From Dromaius novaehollandiae (taxonomy: Eukaryota > Chordata > Aves > Casuariiformes > Dromaiidae): a stretch of 64,000 nt of DNA. The stretch lies in the NCBI RefSeq assembly GCF_036370855.1, contig NC_088103.1:11719404-11783403 (forward strand), written 5' to 3'. Under the pieces are notes generated by a model. It had not been told where the DNA came from. It worked only from the letters and a program-made list of their open reading frames with translations, and did no database searches. Both the position numbers and the translations under genes were made by a program. Of this stretch, positions 49,201-62,375 are shown one piece after another (the stretch's first letter is position 1; every line of letters begins with the position of its first letter).

Positions 49201-51329
49201 ACAGAACACCAATGTTTCCAGTACTTACTGATTTACTTCTTTTCTTTTTCTGATAAGTATCCCGCCCTCATAAGCAAAATTCAGTTCAGTTAAAATGGCA
49301 ATTAAAGCAATTCTGTGAGTTCTAGAATAGAGACGTGCAAAGACTTGTGGTTTGGGGAGGGTTCAAAATCCAAATCAAGTTTAGGAACAAACATAACCTC
49401 TACATTTATAACAGGCAAAACTCTAAGTACAAATAGTCCCAGCTGTGGCATGCTGTCAGAAACTTGACTGAGATCCAGGTTTCACATTTAGTACCATTTC
49501 TTTGTAATAGAGCAACAAAAAGTCAGGCAGAACACTCTCAAACTGTAAGCTAATTCAAACTTTGCCAAATCAAACTTACCTCCTGCTAGAAAGCACAAAC
49601 ACTCAGAGGCTGCTTGCCACTTCTTACTGGCTTAGTGTCAAAGAGGGTGATCCTGAGCAACCTCAGTTCTACTCTTGAATCCTCAAAGCACAATTCAAAA
49701 GGACAGTATTGAACTTTTATTTAACAGTGATCTAAAGCTGACACTAATCATGGCAAATGGAAGGCTCAGCATCATCTTGAGACTATGCTAATGACTGACT
49801 ATGGAGCCTTGTATCTTGTGATGTAAAGGGCTCTGTTGTGGGGGTGTGAATGCTGGAAATCATCTTCAAGCAAGATGCTCATTTCAACTGGGATGAGGTT
49901 ACAAGGGTTTTAGCTGGGAGATGGTGACTCAAAACTGAGTTTTGACAGGAGCCATTTCACTTTGTGCCAGAACTGAGTGGAGGAAGAACCACTTACAAAA
50001 GTGGGCACAGGGCCTGGAGAGCAGTGGCAACCATCAGCATTGTGGCTGTGACTGGAACCCACAATATGAATGTTCTCAGCTTGCTTCTTGCCAGCCTGAA
50101 GTTAAACAGCAGACTTACACGTCCAGTGAGTGACTTGTAGTGAAGGGGAACAACAGTCCAGTCAGGAACAGTGGAGACTGTTTCAGAAAACAGTACCTCT
50201 CAGCTGTGCCATCTTTCACACAAGCCCCACCCCTTGTTAGGAGTGCGGGAGGATACAGCAGGCACAGCCACATCATATCTGGCCAATTCAATGTCAAAAC
50301 AATGTAAATACAGAAAGGGATACATCATTTAGCTTAACACTAGCTCTCTATAAATCACACATGATTTTAAGAACTGAGCAATTCTAGCAGAGCCTTTGTG
50401 TGGGATGTATTACATGTCTTTTTAAAAGTACTGTTGGGAAAGTTCAAGAGCAGAAAGCAGGAAAGTGTTTGTGGCTGTTCAATTTCACACCTGTCAGCTC
50501 TACCGTCTTGTGCCACACACTACTGCTTTAAGCAGTTAACCAATGCCCTGATAATAATGGTTATTGGCCTGCTTACAGCAGTTCTCAGAAATTTCTGGAC
50601 ATCTGATATCCAGAAATGGTTACTGTGCATCAGCGTCATAATTCAAACTGCATCAGAGGCACGGCATGTTTCACAGGTGCCTGGACATAGCGGATGGACA
50701 GCACTAGAGATGTAGGACCCTTGATATGCTCCTCACCTTGATGTGATGACATTTATACACCTAGATTATAAATTTGCTGGACACATGCAAATCAAGGGTA
50801 CTATACTGGCTCAGCGGGACTTATGTAGCACATAGAAACAGCAGGCACAGATGCAGGGGATCTGAACAGATCTGTGATTTTCTCAGCTCTGGCCTCTTCA
50901 CAATATTGTTTGACTAAGTTGAAAGAGACTGGCCATCAGAGCAAGCATTTTTAAAAATGGGATGAGGAGGAGGGGAAGATCCTTTTGGGAATGACTAAGT
51001 ACTTTAGATTCACTCAGAAATTATTGCTATCACTAAGTGGTCAAATACCTAGATTACCGCTTTCTTAGGTGCATTATATAAATTATAAACTATTTCTTAA
51101 AAATTGTTTGACCTGATGACTGAAGCCACAGGAAAAATGACACACTTCTGACTGTGACAGAAAAAGTGCAGGATTGTACACCACAAATAAATGCAACACC
51201 TACAAACACTTTGAACTGGGAATTTTCTGCAAAGGGCAAGACTGAGGGCAAAGGGAATATAACATGCAGGTCTGATTATATCTATTTTCCTTCTTCTTTC
51301 TTTCCTCCTCTTCCTTCTCTTTCCTGCAG

Positions 51330-51355
51330 GAGCACTAAAAAAGTTTCAGAGGAAA
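51330..51355 (+). other. Candidate 26-nt microexon
   Basis: Upstream is a 41-nt pure pyrimidine tract (51,285-51,325) and the acceptor CTGCAG|G. Downstream is the donor GGAAA|GTAAGT. The enclosed 26 bases read AGC ACT AAA AAA GTT TCA GAG GAA in one frame (STKKVSEE) and GCA CTA AAA AAG TTT CAG AGG AAA in another (ALKKFQRK); the third frame has a stop. A microexon of non-multiple-of-three length would alter the frame of any host transcript. Long pyrimidine tracts beside microexons are typical of neuronally regulated ones, controlled by PTBP1 and SRRM4. Host gene unknown. The tract could also be a simple repeat that happens to make a good acceptor. Confidence 0.3.
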
Positions 51356-52018
51356 GTAAGTTATATAATAGTATTTTTTTTCCTGGAAAGTAATATGCTA
51401 ATTCATGGAACAAACATTATTTTATTTTACCCACCACTCAAAATAGTACATGGGGAGGCCTTCTCTTGTAAACAGTTCACGGAGACTGGGTTAGATGATT
51501 ATTATTCACAATAAGGGGAATCAGTTCTCTTTAAATTATCATCCCTACTTTGGGAACATATCTTCATGCTGAATTAGCAGCCTGTAATGCTTCAAGAAAG
51601 ATAAGCAATTTCATCTTCTATGATGTTCCAAGATTTTCATACCCATTCTGATTGCTACTTCTCCTAAAAATGTTTTCACAATTCCTGTTCTGTATCCACT
51701 TTGACCGAGTTGGCTATATAAAAATAAAAAATGAAGTGCCCATGTAATTAGCCATCTACTACCACAACTAGATTAGAAATACAGAAAAGACTATTGACTT
51801 CCAGAAGTCAGCAGGGAGGAAAAAAAAGAAAAAAAGAAACCCACAACCAAAACCCACTTCCAGACTTTCTCCCTCGTCTCAATATTAACATGATTTGTAG
51901 TTGGAGAATGAGCTGCCATTTAATGACATGAAACTTGTCAATTCTTAATTGTATCATAATTGCTCATTCTCTGTCAATACAGCTGGTTGCTTTAAGTGTT
52001 TTTTCTTTTTCCTCATTT

Positions 52019-52020
<2 letters not shown>

Positions 52021-52049
<29 letters not shown>
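52021..52049 (+). repeat. A29 homopolymer
   Basis: Twenty-nine consecutive A after CCTCATTTGC. No retroposed body recognised upstream. Confidence 0.95.
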
Positions 52050-52053
<4 letters not shown>

Positions 52054-54606
52054 AAGAACCCTGTATTAACTCCAAGAAATCAGCAGAGAATTAGACACAA
52101 CTACACTTTTGCAGAAAAATTTGAAAGAGTAAATGCCCACAAGATGAAAAAAATCTTTAAGTAAAAGGGATTAAAAGAATAACTTAGCAACTATTTACAT
52201 AATTAAGAATTAATGTAAATTATGAAAAAATTAATTCTACAGATGAAGTTTTTGGTTCTATTATTATATCCTTTCACTTAATTCATATCAAGCTCACATT
52301 CCCCAAGTTTCATAGTAAGAATAAGGTGCAAGTCTGCAAAGCAGTCAAGGCGAGGGGCTTTTCAGTCACCACAACTTGTGTTACTGGCGTACAAGCTGTG
52401 CTGGTCACCATTTACCTCACAGTCAAGGAGGAGCAAGATTAAGTTTAAACCAGCTTTAGCCCCATTTCCTCAAGGAGCAGAGATCCAATCTCTAAAGCAC
52501 TTCTAAATTCCACCAAGTAATTTCATTCCTCACAGCAAAGAAATCTTCAAAGAGGACCTATTTTTCCCCCACCCCACCCTCCAGTAAACCTCAGCGTCCT
52601 AAAATTCATCACATATGGAGTGTAACACAAGTCATTTTTTAATCACAATTGTAATAATAATAATTAATTTTACTAAACATTTTTAATACCAGTTTTACAT
52701 TTTTTATACATATATGTAATGATCACTGAAGACTGAAACAATTATGTTAGCAGTCTTATCACCACAAACTTTTATGAGAACAATCAGCCTTAGTTAACTG
52801 TGGCTGATGCCTGTGAAGTCATGAAGTTTGGGTTATCACTATAATGGTTACTGCCCTCTACCTCAAATATTTAATGGCACTTGCTATGTATTCTCTCTTC
52901 AAAGTTTTAGGCAAGAGTCTAAGGCACACGCAGTATTATGGTTTCAAATGACTAGCTATCTTTGATATTTCAACATCTGCTGTTTCATTTATCATACCTG
53001 CCACCATAACCACCTTTAATGTCACAGAAGTAGCTTGATTATTTATATGAACGTTAAGTAAAAACAAAACAAAAATCTTTGGAAATCTGATGCCCCCTTA
53101 GAAATAAGGAAAGATAAAGAAGTAGATACATAGCAAAGATTTGAAGGAGACTGTTCGCAACAAATGAAAAGAACAGACATGAACAGCAAACACTAATGTA
53201 GTTACTTCTGAGCTCTATTTGTACATCTCGGCTAAATTTAAGGAGACAGCTTCTATTAAGATACAAAATTCATTTAAAAACAACCTGATTCTAATCAGAA
53301 TTACTAGGGATTAAGTAGTAACAAAGAAAGTAGCTGCTTTTGTTTGTTAGTATTAAGTCTCAATTTGCAAGCGTCATTTTGCCAACAAATAAAAGAAAGC
53401 AGCTTTCCCCTTTCTACTTCATATATGTGTTTTTTGAAAGCTGTAATTATTTAGATCTTCTAAAGTTACTTCCATAATCTGAGTTGGTTAAATTGCAGTG
53501 ACTATCTTAATTTTAGAAACTGGAATACAATCTAATTATCATTAATAATGCCTTCAAATTAATATAATTTCTTTTCAATTTTAAGTAATCAGACACACAG
53601 TCATTTCCTCCTAAGTAACCTGTAATAGCTTCTGAAGTGCTCTTCTGAAATCTGAATTAAGATACTTTTTCTAACAGTACTAAAAGGGGGACTTTCAGAT
53701 CTCTGTTTCCTACTGTTATAATCTCAAAAAGTCCTTAGAAAAATGGCAGTTCCGTGCAGCTTTGCAAGTTTATTTTTTAAAATAGGTATTTTGCTTTACT
53801 GAATCCTTAACAAAGCTTTGTAGTACCAACAAATATCAGATACCAAGGACTGGAAATTTTCATATCAACTTTGTAGCATAAAACAGAATTGAGAGCTATA
53901 ACGTCTTTCCTGCTTTACAAAGATCAGTTAATTTCCCTAAGCAGTCATTACCAAACAAGTCACTTTCTAATGGTCTATGACATTTTTTGCTTTATCTCAA
54001 TGTCCCCCAAGACTCACTCACTGCATGACTGTGGATTGCCCAAGACCCTTCTGGGCAAAATCTGAGCCTCACAATCACTCTCTCTTCTTCCTGTGATTTG
54101 AAATAAATGTTCCTTACTCTTCCTTAAGTTCTGTTGGGATCATGCAACTGCAGTGCAGCTTCTCACAATACCACTGTGGTTTGGTCACTAATTGCTATTG
54201 CGAGAGCAGTCAATCATTTTCTTGAAGAGATGTCAATTCCCTGGACATCATATTGATTTGTTTGATCTTATTTGCAAATTTATACTTTTAACAATTGCTG
54301 GTTCCTCTGATAACATCAGCTGCTGACACAGTAGGCACTCTAATTCTCTTCTTTAAAAATGATGGCCTCCAACTTCTGCTAATTATTACTTATGGTCTGA
54401 TTCCATGTTTTTTTTCTTATAAAATATACCGACAGATCCCATTATCAGCCTTCACCAACTAGTTCACACTTAACAAATACTGACTTGACATTTGTGATGG
54501 CTGTTTAATGGAAGTAACTTTTAGTAAACCTATCTCAGAAAAGTTGGATTATTCCAAAACTGCTACATAATTTGAAAATGATGGTCCTGTTTGCTTTGCT
54601 CTCTGG

Positions 54607-54637
54607 AGTAAATTTTACCTCAGTAAAATTTTACCTC
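54607..54637 (+). repeat. Tandem duplication, 2 x 15-16 bp, with inner palindrome
   Basis: AGTAAATTTTACCTC followed by AGTAAAATTTTACCTC, differing by one A. The second unit contains GTAAAATTTTAC, a perfect 12-bp palindrome. Confidence 0.9.
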
Positions 54638-57600
54638 TACCACCAAAGTAAGCTTTTAAATTCGTTTCTCCTGGATTTTTCACATATTTTTACAGCAATC
54701 CTGGAGAAATTTATTCAAATAACTCTTTATTTGCAATCAGCATAAAACATCTACAGCTTTCTTTAAAAACATTTCTTCAGGCCTAAGTGGTCTCCATATT
54801 TTCTTTTTAACAGTGATTTGATGAGCCATACTACACTAACAGCTTAACTTGCTTTCTGGAGAGTCTCAATCATAAGCTTGGGCACTGTCATGTGTATTTG
54901 ATCTGGGCAGAAAGGGGTATTCAAAACAAATCAAATGACAATATATAGCCCTCGATTTGGCTCTTTGCTGCCTTTTAAAAAAATTCAGCCAAAAATTGCA
55001 TCTTCAACCAATGCACTTCTTCCACCTGCACTTAGTCACAATACTGATCATGCTGTTGCAAAAGGCTTGTACTAATACCCAATTTGGAAATTTTTGTTAT
55101 GCTTATACATATCCTTCCACAGTGCTTTAGTTCTAGAGCACCTTTAAATTAACCTCCTCAATTTTACTACTGAAAAGGTGCTATTAAGCATTCACCACGA
55201 TACCATGAGCTTCACTAAGTTTCAGCAAAAGCTGGATCATTCAGACTTTCATACTACTGCCTCCCCATAAGTCTTCTTTTAAAAGGTATAGTTCCCTACA
55301 CTTGTCGGCCTCTTCTCAATTTGTAGCTACAGAGTCATTACGAATATAATTTTCTTATCTACCACTATGTAAAATTATGCAGTATTCTTCATAAGTTCGA
55401 CTAATATAACCACAAACTTAGCTGTGTAGGGTAAAGGGTGTTTTCCTCTGTACACTTCCGTATTGTGCATCCTCCTGGAGCTCAATTTCCAACTACATCA
55501 TGGCACTCCACAGCCACTCCACAAGCAGCTAAGGCAATATTTATTTGGCGCTCTTTTTGAAATACACCATTCGTGGTGTCTTTAAAGCAAATGTGACCTA
55601 TATGAAAGCTTCCCAAAAGACAAAAATCTGACTGCAGATAATGAAAAAACCTCACCCAGTTTTAGGCAGTTTTTTGTTTTTAAACAAAGCTTTGTGCCCT
55701 CTCCTTGAGTTCATTATTTCAAACACACACAGTGACTGTGAATTTTACATACTAGCTTCTCAGACTTTCCTTTGCACTGTGTTTATACACACACTCTGAT
55801 CATAACAGATGCTCTCTTCTTTTTGTTCACATTCATAGCAGTTGCACAGCAAGGCCGTTGCAAACTGCTTTATTTCATATCATTATTTTGCATGCTTCCT
55901 AAGATGCGATGACAACATTTCAAAACACAATAAACTCCATTTTCCTTAAGAGACAATGACAGTTATTCAAAAATCCTGCCAAGATCACTACATGGTTGAG
56001 AACTCTGTAATGACAGTGTAGAAGGCAAAATAATATATTTCTAACTCAAACGTAGGAAATAAGTTTTTTTTTTAAAAAAATGTAAATTTGCTATAATCTA
56101 TCAGAATTTGCTGTAGTGATTACTAGGAAATTAAACAAATACTAAGTAATTAAAGCTGCAATTTCTCTTTCACAAAGCACACTATCTTACATATTAAAAA
56201 TAAAGGGCAATATTGTAAACTCAGAAATCCAGTTTCTTTATCGTGAAAGACAGGAACAAGAAAACAGTCCCTATACAAGGAAATTTCCACCAAGTCATTG
56301 GGAAGTTTTGTCTGATTTAAACCTTGGCCAAACAGGAAAGAGAAACAATGAGGCTTGGAAAATGAAAGTGCAAAGGAAGAGAACCTTTATTAGGTATCTA
56401 AATTCCTCTCACAGAAGCTAGAGCGAGAAAGAGAGAGTACATGCGAAAAAGAGCGCAACCACAAGCATATGCGAGAGATAGAAACCCATCCTGTTCTCTG
56501 GAAAAACAGGGGGAACGTTCCCCAAATGCTGTCTATAGCAGCTTTCATCTTACCCACAAATAGGCTATGGCTGAGAGAAAGATCACAGTGACAAAAGGAT
56601 CTTCTTGTTTTAGCGCTACTTTACATGCTCATAGCTGATGAGTTGAAGCAGCTGGCAAAAAGAGAAACCACCACATACAAATCTGGTCAGAAACAAACAA
56701 ACAAAAAACCCAAATGGTGAGAACCAGACCCTACATCATTTACAAGTGGTCACATTACAAGACTACATAAAAATATGAGAGATCAGACAAGAAACAGCTG
56801 GCCTTCACAGCAAAAAGATATTCAGGTGCTCACTTGTCAAGTTTGCAGACTATCATAAAGTTTTAGAACCATCTCTTCTTACTCTTCCTTGTGCTCTCCT
56901 CTTGAGAATGAAAAATGGTTCTGCACTACTTCCTTTCTTTTAAGCTATATTTTTCTGTAACATAAGTTACCTGGTGACTACAGAAGCCTCAAATGAGAAT
57001 AAAGTTTCTGGAATGTCATCCTCCCCCCACACTGCACCCCCAGTTAGTAAAAAAAAGAAAAAAAAGAAGAAAAAATCTATTCATAACCCATTAAATATAG
57101 AATCCCATTATATAGATTAAAAAGCTAGCCACTACCTACCTTGCTAGCTGGAGAAAGGTTGTAATTCACTGTATGGGCTCAGAAATGGCATAAACTGTTA
57201 CAGCACAGCTTAAATGATTTGTGAACAACTGCAGAGCTCAGAGTGAGTTATAGTTATCTACTGTTAAAATAAAGTTCTAAAGAGAACTCAGGATATATCA
57301 GAATTAACATCTGCCTAACACTGGTTTGAAGATGAAGGACTTGTGTGTAATACAGTGCTGGAAGCCTGGGATGTGGAGGTGAATAACCCTTTAGAACAGT
57401 TCATTGTTGGCCTGGTCTTGCTCCCACGAACTTTGATAGAATCAACATTGAGCTGAGGCTGAGTGCTTTTGTAGCACTTCTGGTACATTTACAGAAAGGC
57501 AGTTTCTTTTTTGACAGACAGTTTGAAGACAAATCACTTTGCTTTATACTTCATGCTGGCACTCCTCTGATACAAAGCAGAATCTAGAAAATCATTTTCA

Positions 57601-60121
57601 GTACAGTAGCACTCTACTTATACTTTGATAATTCCTCTTCAGAGGCTTACTTTTACAAAGCATGTTACATAAACACATACTGCTAGTACACATTTCTTAT
57701 GCTAAAGACCTGAGGGCTGAATCCTAAGGTAAATCCCCAGGCAGAATGCCATTACAATGCCATTAACTTGTAGGTGCTTTATTTCTTGAAAGATATGCTT
57801 GACTGAAACAAAGTGGAAAGCAAGCATGGATCCATTTATTACAGTAGAGTCTGAATGCCTCTGTGGGTCACAAGGGAAGTTAAAGCAACCTTAGGCTGCT
57901 CTGACCTACATTTTGATTCGAGGGGCTCCACGCACTCCTCAGGAAACAGTAAATATGGAAGGAATGCAGCAGCATACTCTAGTGCTCCTTCCTTCAGCAC
58001 TCCATGACTGTACAGGCTTTCACGCTTTCCAGACTAGTTGTGCAACAAATATTTCCCAGTTGCAGTCTCCCTATGCCAAGCAGTTTTGTACTCCTGATGG
58101 CATTGCTCCCATGTGCCTAAGAGGACTTACTCTGCAGCCATCCACCCCACTGCTTCTTTTCCTTTTGAAAAGGATACTCCAAAATTGACTGAAATGTCTG
58201 CTTTCTACGCTTGCACACTTATTCTGTCATAATCAGCTTTGTATTTTATTGAAATAACTAAACTCATGAAAAACAAATGAAACTCAGCCAGGCTGATCCA
58301 AACATACTTTTGCCCATTTGAAGCCTACAATAACCAACGGTGCAAAGCCGTAACCTCGGTGGAACAGCATATGATTGGTATCGACATATAAGCTCCTCCA
58401 CTCTCAGTGTGACATTATGCATAGACTCTGGTATTTGGCTAAAAGAGGGGTTTTTTGTGCATAATGACTGGATGAGGTCCTCAGCATTTAACTAAAATTT
58501 CCTTTGAGATAGGAACTTTTATAACCCCATTATTACAGTTCCCAGAAAGATTCTTAAGAGATCCTGCCCATCCATTATTGCTCTAATTTTTTAATCTGAC
58601 TGCTATATGATTTTGAAGAACTGATTGCTTTTTTGGATGGATGATTCTTTCTTGCTATATTTTATCATTTGGCTATTGTCCATCTATTGCTCTTTAGCTA
58701 TATCACAGTTCTTATTTGCTTGCATTAGTGCTATATACCTCTGTGAATTCACATTGGGATCAATTGCACTGCAGCAGATTGGCTAAGTCTTCATTGCCAT
58801 TTGCCATTTTGCCACTGTTTTCTTCAGAATGAATGGCACTCGTTACCATGGGCCAATATAACAAATTTTAAGTCTGTTTTCAAGGTTAAGAGTAACTTAC
58901 TTGGCAACAAACTATACTACAAAAACAGTATGAGCATACTTACTTCTAGATTTCTTACTCCAAAATCAAGTATCCATGATACTCGAACTGCAACACACCC
59001 ACTCTCTAGTAATAAAAATACACAGCATGCCCATAAAGAAAATTCTGTTAACTAATAGGCATGTACTGGAATCAAATAAAAAAAAAAAATACAGAGCTCA
59101 GTTTGCACTATCAACTTCTAACATCTGAAAACTTCGGCATACGTAAAACCAATTTCTCTCACTGGTTAAAAGATTTGTATCTGCATTATTTTGTGCAAGT
59201 CTACATTTTTACACTAAAATTCCCCCAACATAAAATGGATGACTGGTATGATGCTCATATGGCACAAAGGTATCCTCTGCTGAAGGGTTCCAAATCACTG
59301 ACTTTTGCACTTGATCAGTGCAAGCCAGTAGGAAAGGCTGTTGTCAAACGCACACAGTCATATCACAGCTGGATCATGGTCATGGATTGATACGCACTAC
59401 CTACAATGCCTCCTTAACTTATACTACCTCCATAAAAAATTGCAAAATCCTGTGCTTGTTTTAGAGGCACTATCCAAAAAGATCTACAACTAATTATTCT
59501 CCTGTACAGAAGAAGAAAGCCACAGTTATGATTTTATTCATTTAGCAAAGGTGAAAACTACGTCCAATTTTCATCACTAATAAAATAGTGTTTTCCTTGG
59601 TTTCTGAGACAGTACCTATATGCCAATGCTTCTGAATTCAATTAATCTCAAAAAGGTTTTTTCTACAATTCTGTTAATTCCTGGCTTATATCTAGAGAAG
59701 TTAAATGCTAGCAAAGGAGTGGTCACTAGCAACTAAGCAGAGTGTGTACTACCTGCTTCAAAATAATTTTTGGCAATGCAAGAGAAACTTCTGTCTATCC
59801 TGGCAATCGACAGAATAAACAAACAATTCCTGCAGCCATGACAAAGCTGAAGGAATATCCACACTACATAAGTACCAGAGATTTGAGGTAACTGAAGCAC
59901 GCACACTCACTGTTTCTGTTGATGTAGCTAGCAAAATACGTTCCCAGCTATCATAAGCTAAGCCGATAAATGCACTAGTCAGCACAGCTGCACCTAAACT
60001 AGGAATCTGCTGATGGCTGCAGTTTATTCACAACTCCTCAATAATACTGCTATGTGGACCTTTGGAGTGGGAGTTCCTTAGCCATGCTCTAAGCGCCAGA
60101 ACAGAAGCAGCAACACAAAGG

Positions 60122-60139
60122 AAAAAAAAAAAAAAAAAA
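60122..60139 (+). repeat. A18 homopolymer
   Basis: Eighteen consecutive A about 90 bp from the CR1 fragment boundary, on the opposite strand sense to that element. Confidence 0.9.
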
Positions 60140-60224
60140 GATGAGAAAGACAGGCAACATTATAAGCACGCAGTGTCCTGTTTACTGTCTTACTGGGGAA
60201 TTCCAACAGAGATGAGGCACTCAT

Positions 60225-60505
60225 AGATCTTACAGAGCTCTCAACGGGCTCATTAACCATCCCGAGGCAGAGCTTCATGTGTTCCAGCTGCTCTCTCACA
60301 TAAAGACTCCCTCTCGTCACCTTCCTGAGACACCCTTCCTAAAGAGCCTGTATCTATCCATTGCAGCACTCCAGTCATGTGAGTTATCCAACCATGTCTC
60401 TGTGGTCCCAATGACACAGTAACCCTGCAACTGCACAAAACTCTAGTTGCTCCTGTTTGTTCCCCATGCTTCACCTATTAGTGTACGAGCACTCAGAGTT
60501 ACTTA
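60225..60505 (-). mobile_element. CR1 ORF2 endonuclease fragment, antisense
   Basis: Minus-strand translation gives TETWLDNSHDWSAAMDRYR and, after a frameshift, LYVREQLEHMKLCLG. These match the start of CR1 ORF2, where the apurinic-endonuclease-like domain has a conserved ITETWWD...HDWS segment followed by ALYVREQLE. The part ahead of it (GNKQEELE region) is recognisable as CATGGGGAACAAACAGGAG on the minus strand. In-frame stops and a frameshift show it is dead. Beyond 60,225 the CR1 match ends abruptly, before the VYYRPP segment and without RT or the 3' terminus. Since CR1 inserts normally keep the 3' end, the rest was probably removed by deletion or rearrangement. Confidence 0.88.
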
Positions 60506-61474
60506 GCCTGGAGGTAACATCATGTCAAGAAGCTAAAGTTACTAGGGTGATAAAAACCAGGAATTTCTACCTTCCAAAACATTTGCAAATACTTCTGAAA
60601 TGCTACATTTTGGTATGGCTCTAAATTCACTGAATTAGGAATTATACAACCCAAAGTCTATATTAAGCAAAACAGCCCACTGCGCTACTTCCAATAAACA
60701 AGGACTGCTGGCTTGCTACCAGAGAGAGCAGATAGCACAGAAAACAGCAACAGCACTGCAGGTCTGCTTACCCCACAACTAACAGCAGAAAAATGGACCG
60801 AGCAATCTGTGTAATGCTTAAAGTGCAATGCTAAGTGCTCATCCCCTCATGTACTCCACAAAGCCTCCACAGGTGGTAGCATGGGCTCCAAGTTATCATG
60901 CAAATTTTGTAATCTAATAGTAGCTAGACAAAATGGCTCAATTATGGAGCCTTCCTTGCCTGTACTATACTGAGTATAGGAAGTACGCAAGCATAGCAAT
61001 AATACTGGAATCATCATTTGTCTCAGAGAAATCAAAAGGTACTGGGAGGAACCTACTGAGCAACGAAACATGCTTTGTGTAGGAGAAGTTGTATTCAATA
61101 TATATTTATGTTTTATCTTCCCATTATCAATTGCTGGCAAAGCACAGCTCTCCACCTCTCCTCCTCTCTAGCATACTTTTGCTTCAATACACGTATCAAT
61201 ATTAATTTCCCCTGCAGAGTAACTGTCGTGGCTAATGAGCAAACACATGCTACGTGACATGTCTTTTTCTGCTCTTTATTTTTATATTATCTCTAATTAT
61301 TTCAGATCACTAATAATAAACTTAAGTGGTCACAATTACAAGTCATCTGCTGTAAGACTGTACAAAAATTCATATAATGCACAAAACCACATATGGCTTT
61401 ATTATATCTGTTCCTGTTTCCTATCACAAAACACACCTGTCTGATTTTTCCTTTCAGCTTTTTATTTAGAAAAC

Positions 61475-61537
61475 AACTAAACAACGAAGCTTCACAACTA
61501 AACAACGAAGCTTCACAACTAAACAACGAAGCTTCAC
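61475..61537 (+). repeat. Perfect minisatellite, 3 x 21 bp
   Basis: Three identical copies of a 21-bp unit beginning AACTAAACAACGAAGCTTCA and ending C, at 61,475-61,495, 61,496-61,516 and 61,517-61,537. Each contains a HindIII site. Because 21 is divisible by three, the minus strand reads as repeats of the heptapeptide FSCEASL, which is not evidence of coding. Full identity implies recent expansion and probable length polymorphism. Confidence 0.97.
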
Positions 61538-62139
61538 AAGAATAATCAATTACACTATTAGAAAGAGTGGAAATACAGCCTAGCTATTTAACTCCAAGCA
61601 GAGTATTTAATTTATGATGATAAACTGGTACTGCAGACATACATCCTAAATATGTCATCTTCTGCAAGGTGTTTACATTTTAACCCATCAAGCGCATTGA
61701 CAGTACCTGGCAATAATAGTTCTAGACAAGGGCCCTCAAAACTAAAATCCACAGTATTTTTAAATTCAGAAAATTAATCACAGCCTTGGAAGTTAATTTC
61801 AGATATTTCTTTCCCTCTGATCATTTCAATTTCATATCAGCTCCTCTATCAAATTGCTCCCAATTTCTGTAAGCCATCACAATGGTCACCATTTGTTAGG
61901 AAGATACTGAAGCACCAAAGAGCACAGTGTCTTTCAAAATAAAGAACACAGGCCAAAATTCTGGAGTCACCGGTCATGTTTGTATTTGCAAGTACTGTGG
62001 ACTAACAGGAGAGAACTTATGAAATGAAACAGTTGCTGCATAGAACTTCACATACATACTACAGCCATTCGAGGGAATTTTTGCTTCAGATTAGCTCTTG
62101 TCTGATCCCATGGTCCAAAACATCCATTTGAGGTTGAAG

Positions 62140-62375
62140 TGCATTAGGTGTGCACCTGGAATGCATTTTTAAGCTCAGTCTAATTCAAAAAGAATCCAGT
62201 TTGTGTACTCTAAGATCACTTCATGATGTGAACCAGAGCACAGTAAGTTCGGATGATGATCAGATTTGCTTCAGAAGCACACTCCCGATTCAAAGTAAAG
62301 CACAATGAAAATGCGCCCATTCAAGTCAATAGAAGCTCTGTCATTCAATTCAGTGAGATCAAGCTTGCCTGCTCT
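62140..62375 (+). mobile_element. Degenerate palindromic (MITE-like) relic
   Basis: GCCCATTCAAGTCAATAGAAG (62,317-62,337), then CTCTGTCATTCAATTCAGTGAG, is a decayed form of the widespread sauropsid sequence CCCATTGAAGTCAATGG...CCATTGACTTCAATGGG, a palindromic non-autonomous DNA element as I recall it. About 150 bp before it, TGCATTAGGTG and CACCTGGAATGCA (62,140-62,165) form an 11-bp stem with a two-base bulge, which may be another part of the same element. Limits and family are uncertain. Confidence 0.4.

Larger units (their letters stand above)
43545..60224. other. Mostly unique AT-rich sequence
   Basis: No complete gene recognised. Contains hairpin 44,801-44,841, a possible DNA-transposon remnant 45,983-46,056, a TAA repeat at 46,197, the microexon-like site at 51,285-51,361, A29 at 52,021, a small duplication at 54,607 and purine-rich simple sequence near 57,048. 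Region 54,000-55,500 holds no convincing repeat or frame. Confidence 0.5.

Noticed and set aside
51713..51727. GGCTATATAAAAA as a TATA box
   Set aside because: Good match, but no start region, open frame or donor follows. Isolated TATA-like sequences are common in AT-rich DNA.
59061..59390. 109-codon plus-strand frame
   Set aside because: Starts beside an A-run and shows no domain or conserved motif I recognise.
61302..61526. Repeated heptapeptide FSCEASL on the minus strand
   Set aside because: Produced entirely by the 21-bp minisatellite; no upstream coding context.
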